Of a stretch of DNA of 42,511 nt, positions 24,659 to 33,559 are shown piece after piece; positions within the stretch are counted from its first letter, which is position 1; each line of letters begins with the position of its first letter. The stretch is from an uncultured Prevotellaceae bacterium. Lineage in GTDB: Bacteria; Bacteroidota; Bacteroidia; Bacteroidales; Bacteroidaceae. Location of the stretch: assembly GCA_902761905.1 (NCBI GenBank), contig CACWMK010000021.1, positions 1 through 42,511 of the forward strand, in the 5' to 3' direction. Both the position numbers and the translations under genes were made by a program. Below the pieces are notes generated by a model. The model searched no databases, was not told the DNA's origin, and saw only the letters and a program-made list of their open reading frames with translations.

Positions 24659-25015
24659 AGAAAGATTATACTGCCATTATTGGCGATACTGATATTAACA
24701 GCTTGCGGCGAGAGTAGTACCCGAAAGGAGATTGCTCGCCGCAAGGCTGCTCTTGCAGAGAAACAGCAAACAGAGTTGAAGAAGGCGCAAGACGAACTGT
24801 GGAAGACCGACAGTCTGCTGCAGATAGCCGAAAAGGAGCTGGCCGCGATGACACCCGAGGTAGAGGCCCACAAGAAAGCCCTGAAGGCCACGCCCGAAGA
24901 GCTTACAGCTCTGACACAGCTACGAGTGCGCCGCGACTCTATCCGCACACAGTACGAGGCACTGGGACTGAAAATCAGATACATCCATAAGAAAATTAAA
25001 GAGGTGGAAAAGTGA
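24656..25015 (+). CDS. small coiled-coil lipoprotein (119 aa), TTG start
   Basis: The product begins MRKIILPLLAILILTACGES, a clear lipoprotein signal with lipobox LTAC. About 95 residues of charged, heptad-like helix follow (RKEIARRKAALAEKQQTELKKAQDELWKTDSLLQIAEKELAAM), predicting a coiled coil facing the periplasm. I do not recognise a named family. No ATG or GTG gives the complete signal; TTG 24656 is the only candidate at the right place, and it is the last triplet of the upstream heptamer array. The gene follows GH5 in the same direction. After the stop codon come two GTGAAAA-type repeats and then the DUF1599 promoter. Confidence 0.75.
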   Translation: MRKIILPLLAILILTACGESSTRKEIARRKAALAEKQQTELKKAQDELWKTDSLLQIAEKELAAMTPEVEAHKKALKATPEELTALTQLRVRRDSIRTQYEALGLKIRYIHKKIKEVEK

Positions 25016-25065
25016 AAAAGTGAAAAAAAGTAGCTATTCGCTATCCGCCTTTCGCTAAAAATTTG

Positions 25066-25073
25066 TACCTTTG
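25066..25073 (+). promoter_or_regulatory. -7 promoter element of the DUF1599 operon, near-leaderless
   Basis: TACCTTTG followed by CAGCCGAT and the ATG at 25082. The stretch is almost identical to that of the radical SAM gene at 8413-8431, again with only 8 nt between box and start codon. Confidence 0.65.
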
Positions 25074-25081
25074 CAGCCGAT

Positions 25082-25648
25082 ATGACTCAATTTGAAAAGA
25101 CAAACGCTCAGTTTGAGCAGGCTCTGGCTGAGTGCAGAGCGCTGTTTGAGAAGAAGCTTCATGACTATAAAGCCTCTTGGCGCATTCTGCGTCCAGCATC
25201 ACTCACCGATCAGTTGTTTATCAAGGCCAAGCGCATACGTTCGCTGGAGATCAAGAAGGAATCTCTGGTGGGCGAAGGCATTCGTCCGGAGTTCGTAGCA
25301 CTTATCAACTACGGTATAGTAGGACTGATACAGCTGGCCAAGGGTTTTGCCGACACTGTAGACATCACCAACGACGAGGCCATGGCTCTGTATGACGAGC
25401 ACGCCCACGAGGCACTGGAGCTGATGAAGCGCAAGAACCACGACTACGACGAGGCGTGGCGCGGGATGAGGGTTAGTAGCTATACCGACCTGATCCTGAC
25501 TAAGATAGAGCGAATAAAGGAGATCGAGAACCTTCAGGGCGAGACACTCGTGAGCGAGGGCATCGATGCCAACTATATGGACATAATAAATTACGCGGTC
25601 TTTGGAGTAATTAAACTAACTGAGGAGAACGACGACGCAACAGCATGA
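25082..25648 (+). CDS. DUF1599 protein (two repeats)
   Basis: The product has 188 residues with no signal or membrane segment. Two homologous halves are visible: FEKKLHDYKASWRILRPASLTDQLFIKAKRIRSLE with EGIRPEFVALINYGIVGLIQL, and MKRKNHDYDEAWRGMRVSSYTDLILTKIERIKEIE with EGIDANYMDIINYAVFGVIKL. The duplicated HDYxxxW...D...K..RI pattern is the DUF1599 family. Its helical fold with conserved Asp and Lys suggests a nucleotide-pyrophosphatase-like (MazG/dUTPase-type) origin, but that is inference. It overlaps the next gene by 4 bp (ATGA) and heads the Bacteroidota-typical DUF1599-DoxX-tpiA-SPOR-folE block. Confidence 0.88.
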   Translation: MTQFEKTNAQFEQALAECRALFEKKLHDYKASWRILRPASLTDQLFIKAKRIRSLEIKKESLVGEGIRPEFVALINYGIVGLIQLAKGFADTVDITNDEAMALYDEHAHEALELMKRKNHDYDEAWRGMRVSSYTDLILTKIERIKEIENLQGETLVSEGIDANYMDIINYAVFGVIKLTEENDDATA

Positions 25649-26793
25649 AGAAAGCTGCCGTTAACATCTGCCGAATAGTGCTGGCTCTGACATTTATCTT
25701 TTCAGGATTTGTCAAGGCCGTAGATCCACTAGGCACTCAGTACAAGATGCACGACTATCTGGTGGCGATGGGACTGGGCCGACTGCTGCCCGACTTCACC
25801 ACGCTGGCATTCTCGGTACTGCTGGCAGCCACAGAGTTTTTCCTGGGCATCTGTCTGCTGTTTGCCATCCGTCGCCGCATAGTGTCGAAGCTGGTGCTGG
25901 CCATCATGGCGGTGATGACGCCGCTCACGCTCTGGCTTGCTATTGCCGACCCCATCAGCGACTGCGGATGCTTTGGCGATGCACTGGTGCTGACCAACTG
26001 GCAGACTCTGTGGAAGAACGTCGTACTGCTCTGCGCAGCCATCGTGGTGTGGAAGTGGCCTCTGGAACAGCCCCGACTAATCAGTCAAGCTAACCAGTGG
26101 ATTGTGATGAACTACTCGCTAGTGTTCATTCTGCTGTTCATATCGGCCAAGAGTCTGTACACTCTACCCCAGTTCGATTTCCGTCCCTATCACATCGGGG
26201 CCGACATCCGCGAGGGTTGGAACAAGATGATGGAAGGCGAAGATTCGCCATACGCCGAGCTGTTTATAGAGCAGGCTGAGGATAGCGAAGACCTGACCGA
26301 GCAGATACTGAACGACGAGGGTTACACCTTCCTGCTAATAGCGCCCCATCTGGAACAGGCCGACGACTCGCGCCTGGACGAGATAAACCAGATGTACGAA
26401 TACGCACTCGACAATGGCTATCCCTTCTACTGTCTGACAGCAAGCGGCGAAAAGGCGATGGAGAACTGGCGCGACCTGACAGGAGCCGAATATCCGTTCT
26501 GCCAGACCGACGACATCACGCTTAAGACCATCATACGCAGCAATCCAGGACTAGTGCTGATGAAGGATGGCAAGGTGATACGCAAGTGGAGCCACAACGA
26601 CCTGCCCGAGGAGGAAGAGCTGACCAAGAAACTGGAGGACAGCGAGCTGGGCCAACTGCCCACCGAGACTGTGACCACCAAGATGCTCTGGGTAATCACA
26701 TGGTTTGTGCTGCCACTGTTGCTCCTCACAATCGCCGACCGACTTTGGGCTTGGACCAAGTGGGTGAGACGAGAGAAGAGAATTGAGAATTGA
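25645..26793 (+). CDS. DoxX-family membrane protein with C-terminal thioredoxin-like domain
   Basis: The product has 382 residues. The first 150 form a DoxX-type four-helix membrane domain: NICRIVLALTFIFSGFVKAVDPLGTQYKMHDYL, then TLAFSVLLAATEFFLGICLLF and further helices with DPISDCGCFGDALVLTNWQTLWKNVVL. The central part (residues 190-340) resembles a degenerate thioredoxin fold (GYTFLLIAPHLEQADDSRLDEINQMYEYA) without a CxxC pair. A C-terminal helix follows (MLWVITWFVLPLLLLTIADRLW). It matches the conserved Bacteroidota protein called BT_3928 family. The CGCF motif may act in redox. Its function is not established. Confidence 0.85.
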   Translation: MKKAAVNICRIVLALTFIFSGFVKAVDPLGTQYKMHDYLVAMGLGRLLPDFTTLAFSVLLAATEFFLGICLLFAIRRRIVSKLVLAIMAVMTPLTLWLAIADPISDCGCFGDALVLTNWQTLWKNVVLLCAAIVVWKWPLEQPRLISQANQWIVMNYSLVFILLFISAKSLYTLPQFDFRPYHIGADIREGWNKMMEGEDSPYAELFIEQAEDSEDLTEQILNDEGYTFLLIAPHLEQADDSRLDEINQMYEYALDNGYPFYCLTASGEKAMENWRDLTGAEYPFCQTDDITLKTIIRSNPGLVLMKDGKVIRKWSHNDLPEEEELTKKLEDSELGQLPTETVTTKMLWVITWFVLPLLLLTIADRLWAWTKWVRREKRIEN

Positions 26794-26806
26794 GAATTTA
26801 GAGAGA
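26776..26806. repeat. short heptamer array at the end of the DoxX gene
   Basis: AGAATTG-type units repeat from the last codons of the DoxX gene (stop codon 26791-26793) to about 26806. The remaining gap to tpiA is AT-rich with no clear -7 box. Confidence 0.65.
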
Positions 26807-26843
26807 ATAGAGTTTTATACATATTAAATTATTTATTAAAATT

Positions 26844-27602
26844 ATGAGAAAGAAAATTGTAGCAGGAAACTGGAAGATGAACATGAATCTCCAGGACGGT
26901 ATCGCTCTTGCAAAGGAGCTGAACGAGACTTTGAAGGCTGAGAAGCCTAACTGTGGTGTAGTTATCTGCACTCCATTCATCCACCTCGCTTCTATCGCAC
27001 AGTTCCTCGACCAGGACATCATCGGTCTGGGTGCTGAGAACTGCGCTGACAAGGAGAAGGGTGCTTTCACTGGTGAGGTTAGCGCCGAGATGGTAAAGAG
27101 CACTGGTGCTCAGTACGTTATCCTGGGTCACTCAGAGCGTCGTGAGTACTACAAGGAGACTCCAGAGATTCTGAAGGAGAAGGTGCTTCTGGCTCAGAAG
27201 AACGATCTGAAGGTTATCTTCTGTATCGGTGAGAGCCTTGAGGAGCGCGAGGCTGGCAAGCAGAACGAGGTAGTAAAGGCCGAGCTCGAGGGTTCAGTAT
27301 TCAACCTATCTGAGGAGGACTTCCGCAAGATCGTTATCGCCTACGAGCCAATCTGGGCTATCGGTACCGGTAAGACCGCTACTGCTGAGCAGGCTGAGGA
27401 GATCCACGCTTACATCCGCTCAATCATCGCCGAAAAGTATGGTCAGGCTGTAGCTGATGACACTACAATCCTGTATGGTGGTAGCTGCAAGGCTAGCAAC
27501 GCTCCTGAGCTGTTTGCTAAGCCCGACATCGATGGTGGTCTGATTGGTGGTGCTTCACTGAAGGCTGCTGACTTCAAGGGTATTATCGACGCATTCAAGT
27601 AA
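26844..27602 (+). CDS. tpiA: triosephosphate isomerase
   Basis: The product has 252 residues and interconverts dihydroxyacetone phosphate and glyceraldehyde 3-phosphate in glycolysis. All catalytic motifs are present: GNWKMN (Lys), ILGHSERR (His), and [15 protein letters not shown] (Glu and the flexible loop); YGGSCKASN and GGLIGGASL bind the phosphate. Codon use is more biased than in the neighbours (for instance mostly GCT for Ala, CGT/CGC for Arg, GGT for Gly), as expected for high expression. It sits inside the DUF1599 block, 50 bp after the DoxX gene. Confidence 0.98.
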   Translation: MRKKIVAGNWKMNMNLQDGIALAKELNETLKAEKPNCGVVICTPFIHLASIAQFLDQDIIGLGAENCADKEKGAFTGEVSAEMVKSTGAQYVILGHSERREYYKETPEILKEKVLLAQKNDLKVIFCIGESLEEREAGKQNEVVKAELEGSVFNLSEEDFRKIVIAYEPIWAIGTGKTATAEQAEEIHAYIRSIIAEKYGQAVADDTTILYGGSCKASNAPELFAKPDIDGGLIGGASLKAADFKGIIDAFK

Positions 27603-27606
27603 GAAA

Positions 27607-28239
27607 GTGAAACGATTTATCATCATAATGACGCTCTGCATCGGCTGCATAACTGTGGCCGATGCTCAGTCGTCGTTTACGCAGAGACTGCAACAGAGCA
27701 AGAGTGGCGAGGGAAAAATCACCGTCACCCAGGATAAGGCTATCGACGAACTGGTGAACGGTCCTGCCGTAGTACCAGCCAAGCCAAAGACCAATACCAC
27801 AACCACTCAGCCCAAAGCGACTGAGAAAAAGGAGAAAGACAAAGAGAAAGACAACATTACTGCTACAAATCAAGACAAAAAGACAGAGCAGCCCAAGGTA
27901 GTTGTGGTTGAGCACCACGACTCTACCACCATCGACACTACCCCCGAGGAAATCCAGAAGAAGGTGCTGAAGGGCGTGAAGGTGGCCGGATACAGAGTTC
28001 AGGTGTTTGCCGGAGGCAATACCCGCAACGACCGCATCAAGGCTGAACGTATTGGCAGCGAGATTAAGGGATTGTTCCCTGGAGTGCCTGTCTACGTACA
28101 TTTCTACTCACCACGATGGATTTGCCGCATGGGCAACTACCGCACCTACGAGGAGGCACACGCCGTGCTTCAGCGCGTAAAGAACAACGGTTACCAGTCG
28201 GCCATCATCGTTAAAGGTAAAATCACCGTATCATACTAA
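27607..28239 (+). CDS. SPOR-domain protein
   Basis: The product has 210 residues. A signal peptide ([21 protein letters not shown]) precedes a low-complexity linker rich in Thr, Lys, Glu and Pro. A C-terminal SPOR domain follows from about residue 128 ([23 protein letters not shown], then [36 protein letters not shown]). SPOR domains bind denuded peptidoglycan at the division site. The start is GTG 27607, 4 bp after the tpiA stop codon; starting at the ATG seven codons later would shorten the signal peptide. The stop codon overlaps the folE ATG. Confidence 0.9.
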   Translation: MKRFIIIMTLCIGCITVADAQSSFTQRLQQSKSGEGKITVTQDKAIDELVNGPAVVPAKPKTNTTTTQPKATEKKEKDKEKDNITATNQDKKTEQPKVVVVEHHDSTTIDTTPEEIQKKVLKGVKVAGYRVQVFAGGNTRNDRIKAERIGSEIKGLFPGVPVYVHFYSPRWICRMGNYRTYEEAHAVLQRVKNNGYQSAIIVKGKITVSY

Positions 28240-28844
28240 TGAAGATCGAGATAAAAGAATACGACAACGAGAAGTATCGTGAGGGAATCGAGGAGTTAGC
28301 CGACCATTACGAGAAGATACTCAGCCTGCTGGGCGAGGATCCTACCCGTGAGGGCTTGGAGAAGACACCTATGCGCGTGGCCAAGGCTATGCAGACACTA
28401 ACTAAAGGCTACCACATGGATGCCCACAAGATTCTGACCGATGCTCTGTTCAAGGAGGACTACAATCAGATGGTGATTGTAAAGGACATCGACTTCTTCT
28501 CGCTGTGCGAACATCACATGCTGCCATTCTACGGTAAGGTGCATGTGGCATATATACCTAATGGATACATCACCGGTCTGTCGAAGATAGCCCGCGTGGT
28601 CGACATATATTCACACCGCCTGCAGGTTCAGGAGCGCATGACTCAGCAGATTAAGGACTGCATTGAGCAGACATTGCACCCACTGGGCGTTATGGTGGTG
28701 GTAGAGGCCAAGCATATGTGTATGCAGATGCGTGGCGTACAGAAACAAAACAGCATTACTACAACAAGCGACTTCAGCGGCGCCTTCAATCAGGCCAAGA
28801 CCCGCCAGGAGTTTATGAACCTAATACACAATAATCAAATCTAA
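28239..28844 (+). CDS. folE: GTP cyclohydrolase I
   Basis: The product has 201 residues and converts GTP to 7,8-dihydroneopterin triphosphate, the first step of tetrahydrofolate synthesis. Motifs are [20 protein letters not shown], the zinc site [35 protein letters not shown] (Cys and His ligands), [12 protein letters not shown], and the second Cys in [17 protein letters not shown]. It is cytoplasmic and of normal length. The start codon shares a base with the SPOR stop codon (TAATG). It supplies the folate pathway that folK, elsewhere in the window, continues. Confidence 0.97.
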   Translation: MKIEIKEYDNEKYREGIEELADHYEKILSLLGEDPTREGLEKTPMRVAKAMQTLTKGYHMDAHKILTDALFKEDYNQMVIVKDIDFFSLCEHHMLPFYGKVHVAYIPNGYITGLSKIARVVDIYSHRLQVQERMTQQIKDCIEQTLHPLGVMVVVEAKHMCMQMRGVQKQNSITTTSDFSGAFNQAKTRQEFMNLIHNNQI

Positions 28845-28856
28845 AACTAATCAAAT

Positions 28857-29432
28857 ATGTATCAAGCAGAGAACACCAATTTCAAGACCAACCGGTCGTT
28901 CACCCAGGAGTTCACACGCAGCTGTCTGGGCCGTATCATCATCGCAGGCGTAATACTGCTAGTTGCCATGCTTGTGGCTTACTTCACCGCTCCCAAGGAG
29001 GATGATATGAACATGGAGATGACCGACAACATCATGCAGTGCCTGGAGGTAAACAGCGAAAACAAGGGCGATGCGGTAGATGACTATGTTCACAATCTGG
29101 CATTTGTGTTCACCACTGCCGATACGACAATGATACCTAAGGATATACTCGAGACATATTATAAGCACAATCGTCTGGAGTCATATCGTCACACATTCTT
29201 CTCGACCACTTACATCCACAACAATATGCATCCTGAGGGCACACGTGTGGGAGTCGGTGTATTCGGACTCATCATACCAACCGTACTCTACAAGGACATA
29301 CTGCTCGACGTAGGGCCTGTACACAAAGGCTACGAGCAGAAGCTGAACCAGCAGGTGATTATACCGGATGACGATCTAGGTGAGAATCCTAACATCACCG
29401 AGTTCCACTACAAGCGCAATCCGGATGACTAA
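28857..29432 (+). CDS. hypothetical membrane-anchored protein (191 aa)
   Basis: I do not recognise a named family. The first 35 residues are polar (MYQAENTNFKTNRSFTQEFTRSC), then a single helix (IIIAGVILLVAMLVAYF), then an extracytoplasmic domain of about 140 residues with CLEVNSENKGDAVDDYVHNLAFVF and GTRVGVGVFGLIIPTVLY. The Asp/Asn-rich polar face and short strands do not match a known enzyme. The gene lies 12 bp after folE and probably belongs to its operon. The next start, GH43, is 35 bp further on. Confidence 0.7.
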   Translation: MYQAENTNFKTNRSFTQEFTRSCLGRIIIAGVILLVAMLVAYFTAPKEDDMNMEMTDNIMQCLEVNSENKGDAVDDYVHNLAFVFTTADTTMIPKDILETYYKHNRLESYRHTFFSTTYIHNNMHPEGTRVGVGVFGLIIPTVLYKDILLDVGPVHKGYEQKLNQQVIIPDDDLGENPNITEFHYKRNPDD

Positions 29433-29467
29433 TCTCTCACCAAGCTGATTATTAACTATATCATTAT

Positions 29468-31096
29468 ATGAGACCAACCACCATTTTAGGCATCACACTG
29501 ATGCTTTGTGCCTCTGTGAACGTGCAGGCACAACCTAAGAATGACAACAAGAGTGAGAACTTGATCACCGACATGATCGACAACCCCATGCTGTGGGCCG
29601 ATGTTCCCGATCCCGACATCATCCGCGTGGGCGATACCTTCTATCTGGTATCTACCACCATGCACCTGATGCCAGGAGCTCCCATCATGAAGTCGAAGGA
29701 CCTGAAGAACTGGGAGACCGTGGGTTACATCTTCGACAAGCTGACCGATTCGCCCAAGTACGACCTCTCGCCTACCGAGGGCACAGTCTACGGCCGCGGC
29801 CAGTGGGCCACATCGCTCAAGTATCACAAAGGTAAGTTCTATGCGCTGCTGGCTCCCAACGAGGCCGGCTCTATGGGCGACACCTATATCTTTACAGCCG
29901 ACAAGGCCGAGGGCCCTTGGAAGATTGTTTCGCGTATGCGCCACTTCCACGACTGCTCGCTGTTCTTCGACGACGATGATCGCGTGTACGTAGTATATGG
30001 TACGGGCGAGATGATGGAGCTGAAGAAGGATCTGAGCGATGTAATCGAGGGAACACATCGCCACATTTTTAAGCGCGAGGCCGATGAGACCGGACTGCTT
30101 GAGGGTTCACGTATGATCAAGCACAACGGCAAGTACTATCTGCTGATGATTTCGCACGTATATGCTCCCGGGCGCCATCGCCGCGAGGTTTGCTATCGTG
30201 CCGACAACATACAGGGTCCTTACGAGAAGCGCACCATCCTGCAGTCAGAGTTCGGAGGCTTTTCGTACGAGGCTCAGGGCACCATCGTCGACACTCAGGA
30301 TGGCGACTGGTACGGCATAATCTTCCAGGACCGCGCCGGTGTGGGCCGCGTGCTCACCGTTATGCCTTGCCGCTGGATCGACGGTTGGCCAATGCTGGGC
30401 GACGAGGAGGGAAAAGTTCCCGCACGCGTTCGTCCGCTTAAGAGTGGCGAGCCAGCCAAGTCTATCGTTTGTGCCGATGATTTCTCGGGCGAAAAGCTCG
30501 GTCTGCACTGGCAGTGGAACCACAACCCTGTTGACAAGGCTTGGAGCCTGACAGAGCGCCCAGGCTACCTGCGACTGAAGACCGCCCGTGTGGTTCCCAA
30601 TCTGTATTTGGCTCCAAACACGCTTACTCAGCGTATGGAGGGCCCCAAGTGCACAGGTTCTGTTGCCCTCGATCTGTCGAAGATGAAGGATGGCGACATT
30701 GCCGGTCTGGCAGCATTCAACGACAACTCGGCCGTGATGGCCATCAAGAAGGTGGGCAAGAAACTCACCCTGGAGTTGAGCGAGCAGAAGGTAAAACTGA
30801 GCCAGCGCGAGAAGAAAGTAGAGAACGTAGACATTAAGGTTGTTGAGAGCGTAGAGCTGAAGCAGCAGAAGATATGGCTGCGCATCGATGCCAACTTCGT
30901 TCCCCGCACCGATATCGCCAACTTCTCTTACAGTCTCGACGGCAAGGAGTGGACAAAGATCGGCGGCGACTACCGTATGGGATTCGACTGGCAGCGATTC
31001 TTCATGGGTACCAAGTTCGGTATCTTCAACTATGCCACCAAGAAAGTTGGCGGATATGTGGATATTGACGAGTTTGCTTACAATAAACATCAATAA
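29468..31096 (+). CDS. GH43-family glycoside hydrolase
   Basis: The product has 542 residues with a signal peptide (MRPTTILGITLMLCASVNVQA). A five-bladed GH43 propeller begins WADVPDPDIIRVGDTFYL (catalytic-base region, Asp48). HDCSLFFDDD holds the pKa-modulating Asp162, and LLEGSRMIKHNGKYYL holds the acid Glu212. From about residue 340 (CADDFSGEKLGLHWQWNHNP) there is a C-terminal beta-sandwich as in xylosidase/arabinofuranosidase members such as GH43_12. It likely releases xylose or arabinose from side chains. The stop codon is 5 bp before the GH31 start, so the two are co-transcribed and probably act together. Confidence 0.92.
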   Translation: MRPTTILGITLMLCASVNVQAQPKNDNKSENLITDMIDNPMLWADVPDPDIIRVGDTFYLVSTTMHLMPGAPIMKSKDLKNWETVGYIFDKLTDSPKYDLSPTEGTVYGRGQWATSLKYHKGKFYALLAPNEAGSMGDTYIFTADKAEGPWKIVSRMRHFHDCSLFFDDDDRVYVVYGTGEMMELKKDLSDVIEGTHRHIFKREADETGLLEGSRMIKHNGKYYLLMISHVYAPGRHRREVCYRADNIQGPYEKRTILQSEFGGFSYEAQGTIVDTQDGDWYGIIFQDRAGVGRVLTVMPCRWIDGWPMLGDEEGKVPARVRPLKSGEPAKSIVCADDFSGEKLGLHWQWNHNPVDKAWSLTERPGYLRLKTARVVPNLYLAPNTLTQRMEGPKCTGSVALDLSKMKDGDIAGLAAFNDNSAVMAIKKVGKKLTLELSEQKVKLSQREKKVENVDIKVVESVELKQQKIWLRIDANFVPRTDIANFSYSLDGKEWTKIGGDYRMGFDWQRFFMGTKFGIFNYATKKVGGYVDIDEFAYNKHQ

Positions 31097-31101
31097 TAAC
31101 T

Positions 31102-33438
31102 ATGAACAGAGTAACAATAGCCATTCTTGCCTTGCTGGCACCAATAGCTATGTGTGCACAAGATGTAAAGATAGAGTTCTTTACACCTTCTGTTGTACAT
31201 GTGGTTAAGTATCAGGGGCAGGCAGTATCGCCCCAGAGCAAGGTGATCATCGCCAAACCGCAGGATGTAAAGCTTACCCGCAAGGGCAACGCCACATCCA
31301 GTAGCAACCTCACAGTGAAGCTCGACGACAAGACGGGCTGCATCACATTCCTCGATGCCAAGGGAAAAGTGCTGCTGCGCGAAAAGTCGCACTCGTTTGC
31401 ACCGCTCAACCAGACGTTCACACTCGACAAGGACGAGGCCATCTACGGACTGGGCACCATCCAGAACGGCAAGATGAACCGCCGCGGCGAGCACAAGCGC
31501 ATGGAGCAGAGCAACCTTGAGGACTTCCAGAACGTCATCCAGAGCATCAAGGGCTGGGGCATCTACTGGGACAACTACGCTCCCACCCAGTTTGACGACG
31601 ATGCACGCGGCATGTCGCTCACCAGCGAGGCTGGCGACGTGATCGACTACTACTTTATGTATGGCGGTTCGGCCGACGGAGTGATTGCCCAGATGCGATT
31701 CCTTAGCGGCGACGTGCCTATGTTCCCACTATGGACCTACGGATTCTGGCAGTCGAAGGAACGCTACAAGACCGCTGCCGAGACCGAAAGCATAGTTGAT
31801 AAATACCGCGAGCTACAAGTTCCACTAGACGGTATCATCCAGGACTGGCAGTACTGGGGTTCAAACTATCTGTGGAATGCGATGGACTTCCTTTCGGAGG
31901 ACTTTGCCCGTGGTCCACAGATGATTAAGAACGTTCACCAGAAGCATGCCCACTTTATGATCAGTATCTGGGCCAGCTTCGGACCTATGACTCAACAGTT
32001 CCGCGAGCTGGATGCCAAGGGCCTGCTGCTGCCCATCGAGACATGGCCTCAGAGTGGTATCTCGCATGTATGGCCACCCATCATGGAGTATCCTTCGGGT
32101 GTAAAAGTGTACGATGCCTTCAGTCCCGAGGCCCGCGCCATTTACTGGAAATACCTGAAGAAGCTCTACGACTACGGCACCGATGCCTGGTGGATGGACT
32201 CCACCGATCCCGACTTCTTCAATCCGCGCGAGAGCGACTACCAGCACCCCGTAACCGGCGGCACCTGGCGCTCGCTGCGCAATGCCTTCCCACTTGAGAC
32301 CGTGCGCGGCATCTATCAGTCGCAGCGCAAGGACGATCGCGGCAAGCGCGTGTTCATCATGACCCGCTCGGCATTTGCCGGACAGCAGCACTACGGCTCT
32401 AACATGTGGAGCGGCGATGTGGCTTCATCATGGGAGATGCTGCGCAATCAGATACCTTGCGGACTTAGCTTCACACTGACCGGTAACCCCAACTTCAATA
32501 CCGACATAGGCGGATTCTTCTGCGGCTCTTACAACACCAAGGGCGCGGGTTCTGCACCCAAGAATCCTCAGTTCCAGGAGCTCTATGTGCGCTGGATGCA
32601 GTACGGACTGTTCTGCCCTGTGTTCCGCAGTCATGGTGCCGACGCTCCACGCGAGATATGGCAGTTCGGACAGAAGGGAGAGCCCGTATACGATGCTATC
32701 GAGAAACAGATTCGTCTGCGCTATCGCCTGTTACCTTATTTATATAGTACCGCCTGGCAGGTTACCAGCAACAACCAGAGCTACCTGCGCCCGCTGTTCA
32801 GCGACTTTGCCGCCGACAAGAAGGTGTGGGATTTGACCGACGAGTTTATGTTCGGCAGCAGCATTCTGGCCGCTCCTATCGTAGAGGCACAATACACTCA
32901 AGAGAAGATTATCCGCGAAAACGCCATGACTGGCTGGGAACGCAAGGAGGTTTCGGGCGAGTCTGCCGCTCAGGCAGACTGGGGCGAAACAAAGACCGCT
33001 ACCAAGTATCTGCCTAAGGGTGCTAACTGGTACGACTTCTGGACCGGCAAGCTGTATAAGGGCGGACAGAACGTGGTGCTGACCACCACTCTGGATAAGG
33101 TTCCGATGTTTGTTCGTGCCGGTAGCATCCTGCCGCTCGGTCCTGAGATGCAGTACGTAGGCGAGAAGTCGTGGGACAACCTCGAGATACGCATCTATCC
33201 CGGTGCCGATGGTGAGTTCTCGCTCTACGAGGACGAGGGCGATGGCTACAACTACGAGCAGGGTTACTACTCAAACATCATCTTCACCTGGACCGACCGC
33301 ACCCGCACGCTGCACATCAGCGCCCGCCAAGGTGGCTATAAGGGTATGCTGCTCGACCGCAAGTTCACGCTGGTACTGCCCGATGGCACCACCCGTACCA
33401 TCGACTACAACGGCAACCAAATAGAACTTAAGCTTTGA
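31102..33438 (+). CDS. GH31-family alpha-glycosidase (alpha-xylosidase-like)
   Basis: The product has 778 residues with a signal peptide (MNRVTIAILALLAPIAMCAQ). An N-terminal beta-sandwich with YGLGTIQNGKMNRRG is followed by the catalytic barrel: PLDGIIQDWQYWG, the nucleophile in WWMDSTDPD (Asp366), the acid/base in GSNMWSGDVASSW (Asp439), and NTDIGGFF. Two C-terminal beta domains follow. GH31 enzymes with a D-x-x-D nucleophile segment in place of D-x-x-E are often alpha-xylosidases. Paired with GH43, it would trim xyloglucan- or xylan-type side chains. The TGA stop codon (33436-33438) lies inside a partial copy of the 3' end of the neighbouring tRNA-Lys gene. Confidence 0.92.
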   Translation: MNRVTIAILALLAPIAMCAQDVKIEFFTPSVVHVVKYQGQAVSPQSKVIIAKPQDVKLTRKGNATSSSNLTVKLDDKTGCITFLDAKGKVLLREKSHSFAPLNQTFTLDKDEAIYGLGTIQNGKMNRRGEHKRMEQSNLEDFQNVIQSIKGWGIYWDNYAPTQFDDDARGMSLTSEAGDVIDYYFMYGGSADGVIAQMRFLSGDVPMFPLWTYGFWQSKERYKTAAETESIVDKYRELQVPLDGIIQDWQYWGSNYLWNAMDFLSEDFARGPQMIKNVHQKHAHFMISIWASFGPMTQQFRELDAKGLLLPIETWPQSGISHVWPPIMEYPSGVKVYDAFSPEARAIYWKYLKKLYDYGTDAWWMDSTDPDFFNPRESDYQHPVTGGTWRSLRNAFPLETVRGIYQSQRKDDRGKRVFIMTRSAFAGQQHYGSNMWSGDVASSWEMLRNQIPCGLSFTLTGNPNFNTDIGGFFCGSYNTKGAGSAPKNPQFQELYVRWMQYGLFCPVFRSHGADAPREIWQFGQKGEPVYDAIEKQIRLRYRLLPYLYSTAWQVTSNNQSYLRPLFSDFAADKKVWDLTDEFMFGSSILAAPIVEAQYTQEKIIRENAMTGWERKEVSGESAAQADWGETKTATKYLPKGANWYDFWTGKLYKGGQNVVLTTTLDKVPMFVRAGSILPLGPEMQYVGEKSWDNLEIRIYPGADGEFSLYEDEGDGYNYEQGYYSNIIFTWTDRTRTLHISARQGGYKGMLLDRKFTLVLPDGTTRTIDYNGNQIELKL

Positions 33439-33453
33439 TCCGTATGGGGCTCG
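33436..33453. repeat. partial copy of the tRNA-Lys 3' end
   Basis: TGATCCGTATGGGGCTCG matches 17 of 18 bases of TGATCCGTTTGGGGCTCG at 33559-33576, the acceptor and T-arm end of tRNA-Lys. The copies lie 123 bp apart in direct orientation. The first three bases are the GH31 stop codon. Confidence 0.85.
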
Positions 33454-33474
33454 CGCTCGGCGACGAAGGAGACG

Positions 33475-33492
33475 CTTTGACCTTGGTCAAAG
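33475..33492. repeat. short perfect hairpin
   Basis: CTTTGACC (33475-33482) pairs with GGTCAAAG (33485-33492) over a 2-nt loop. It lies between the tRNA-end copy and the terminator, with no U-tract, so it is more likely a repeat remnant than a terminator. Confidence 0.6.
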
Positions 33493-33523
33493 AACCCTTG
33501 GGTGAGAGCCCCCAAAACGGGGA

Positions 33524-33559
33524 ACGAAAAAAGAGAGGCTAAAAACCTCTCTTTTTCGT
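33524..33559. terminator. bidirectional terminator between GH31 and tRNA-Lys
   Basis: GAGAGG (33533-33538) pairs with CCTCTC (33546-33551) around CTAAAAA. A-runs on one side and T-runs on the other extend the stem to ACGAAAAA/TTTTTCGT and provide U-tracts in both directions. Confidence 0.88.

Noticed and set aside
23447-33438. A polysaccharide utilisation locus joining GH5, GH43 and GH31
   Set aside because: GH5 is separated from GH43-GH31 by about 5 kb of core genes (DUF1599 to folE) and there is no SusC/SusD pair, so the three are not one locus.
33475-33492. Terminator of GH31
   Set aside because: The hairpin is perfect but has no U-tract. The hairpin at 33524-33559 fits much better.
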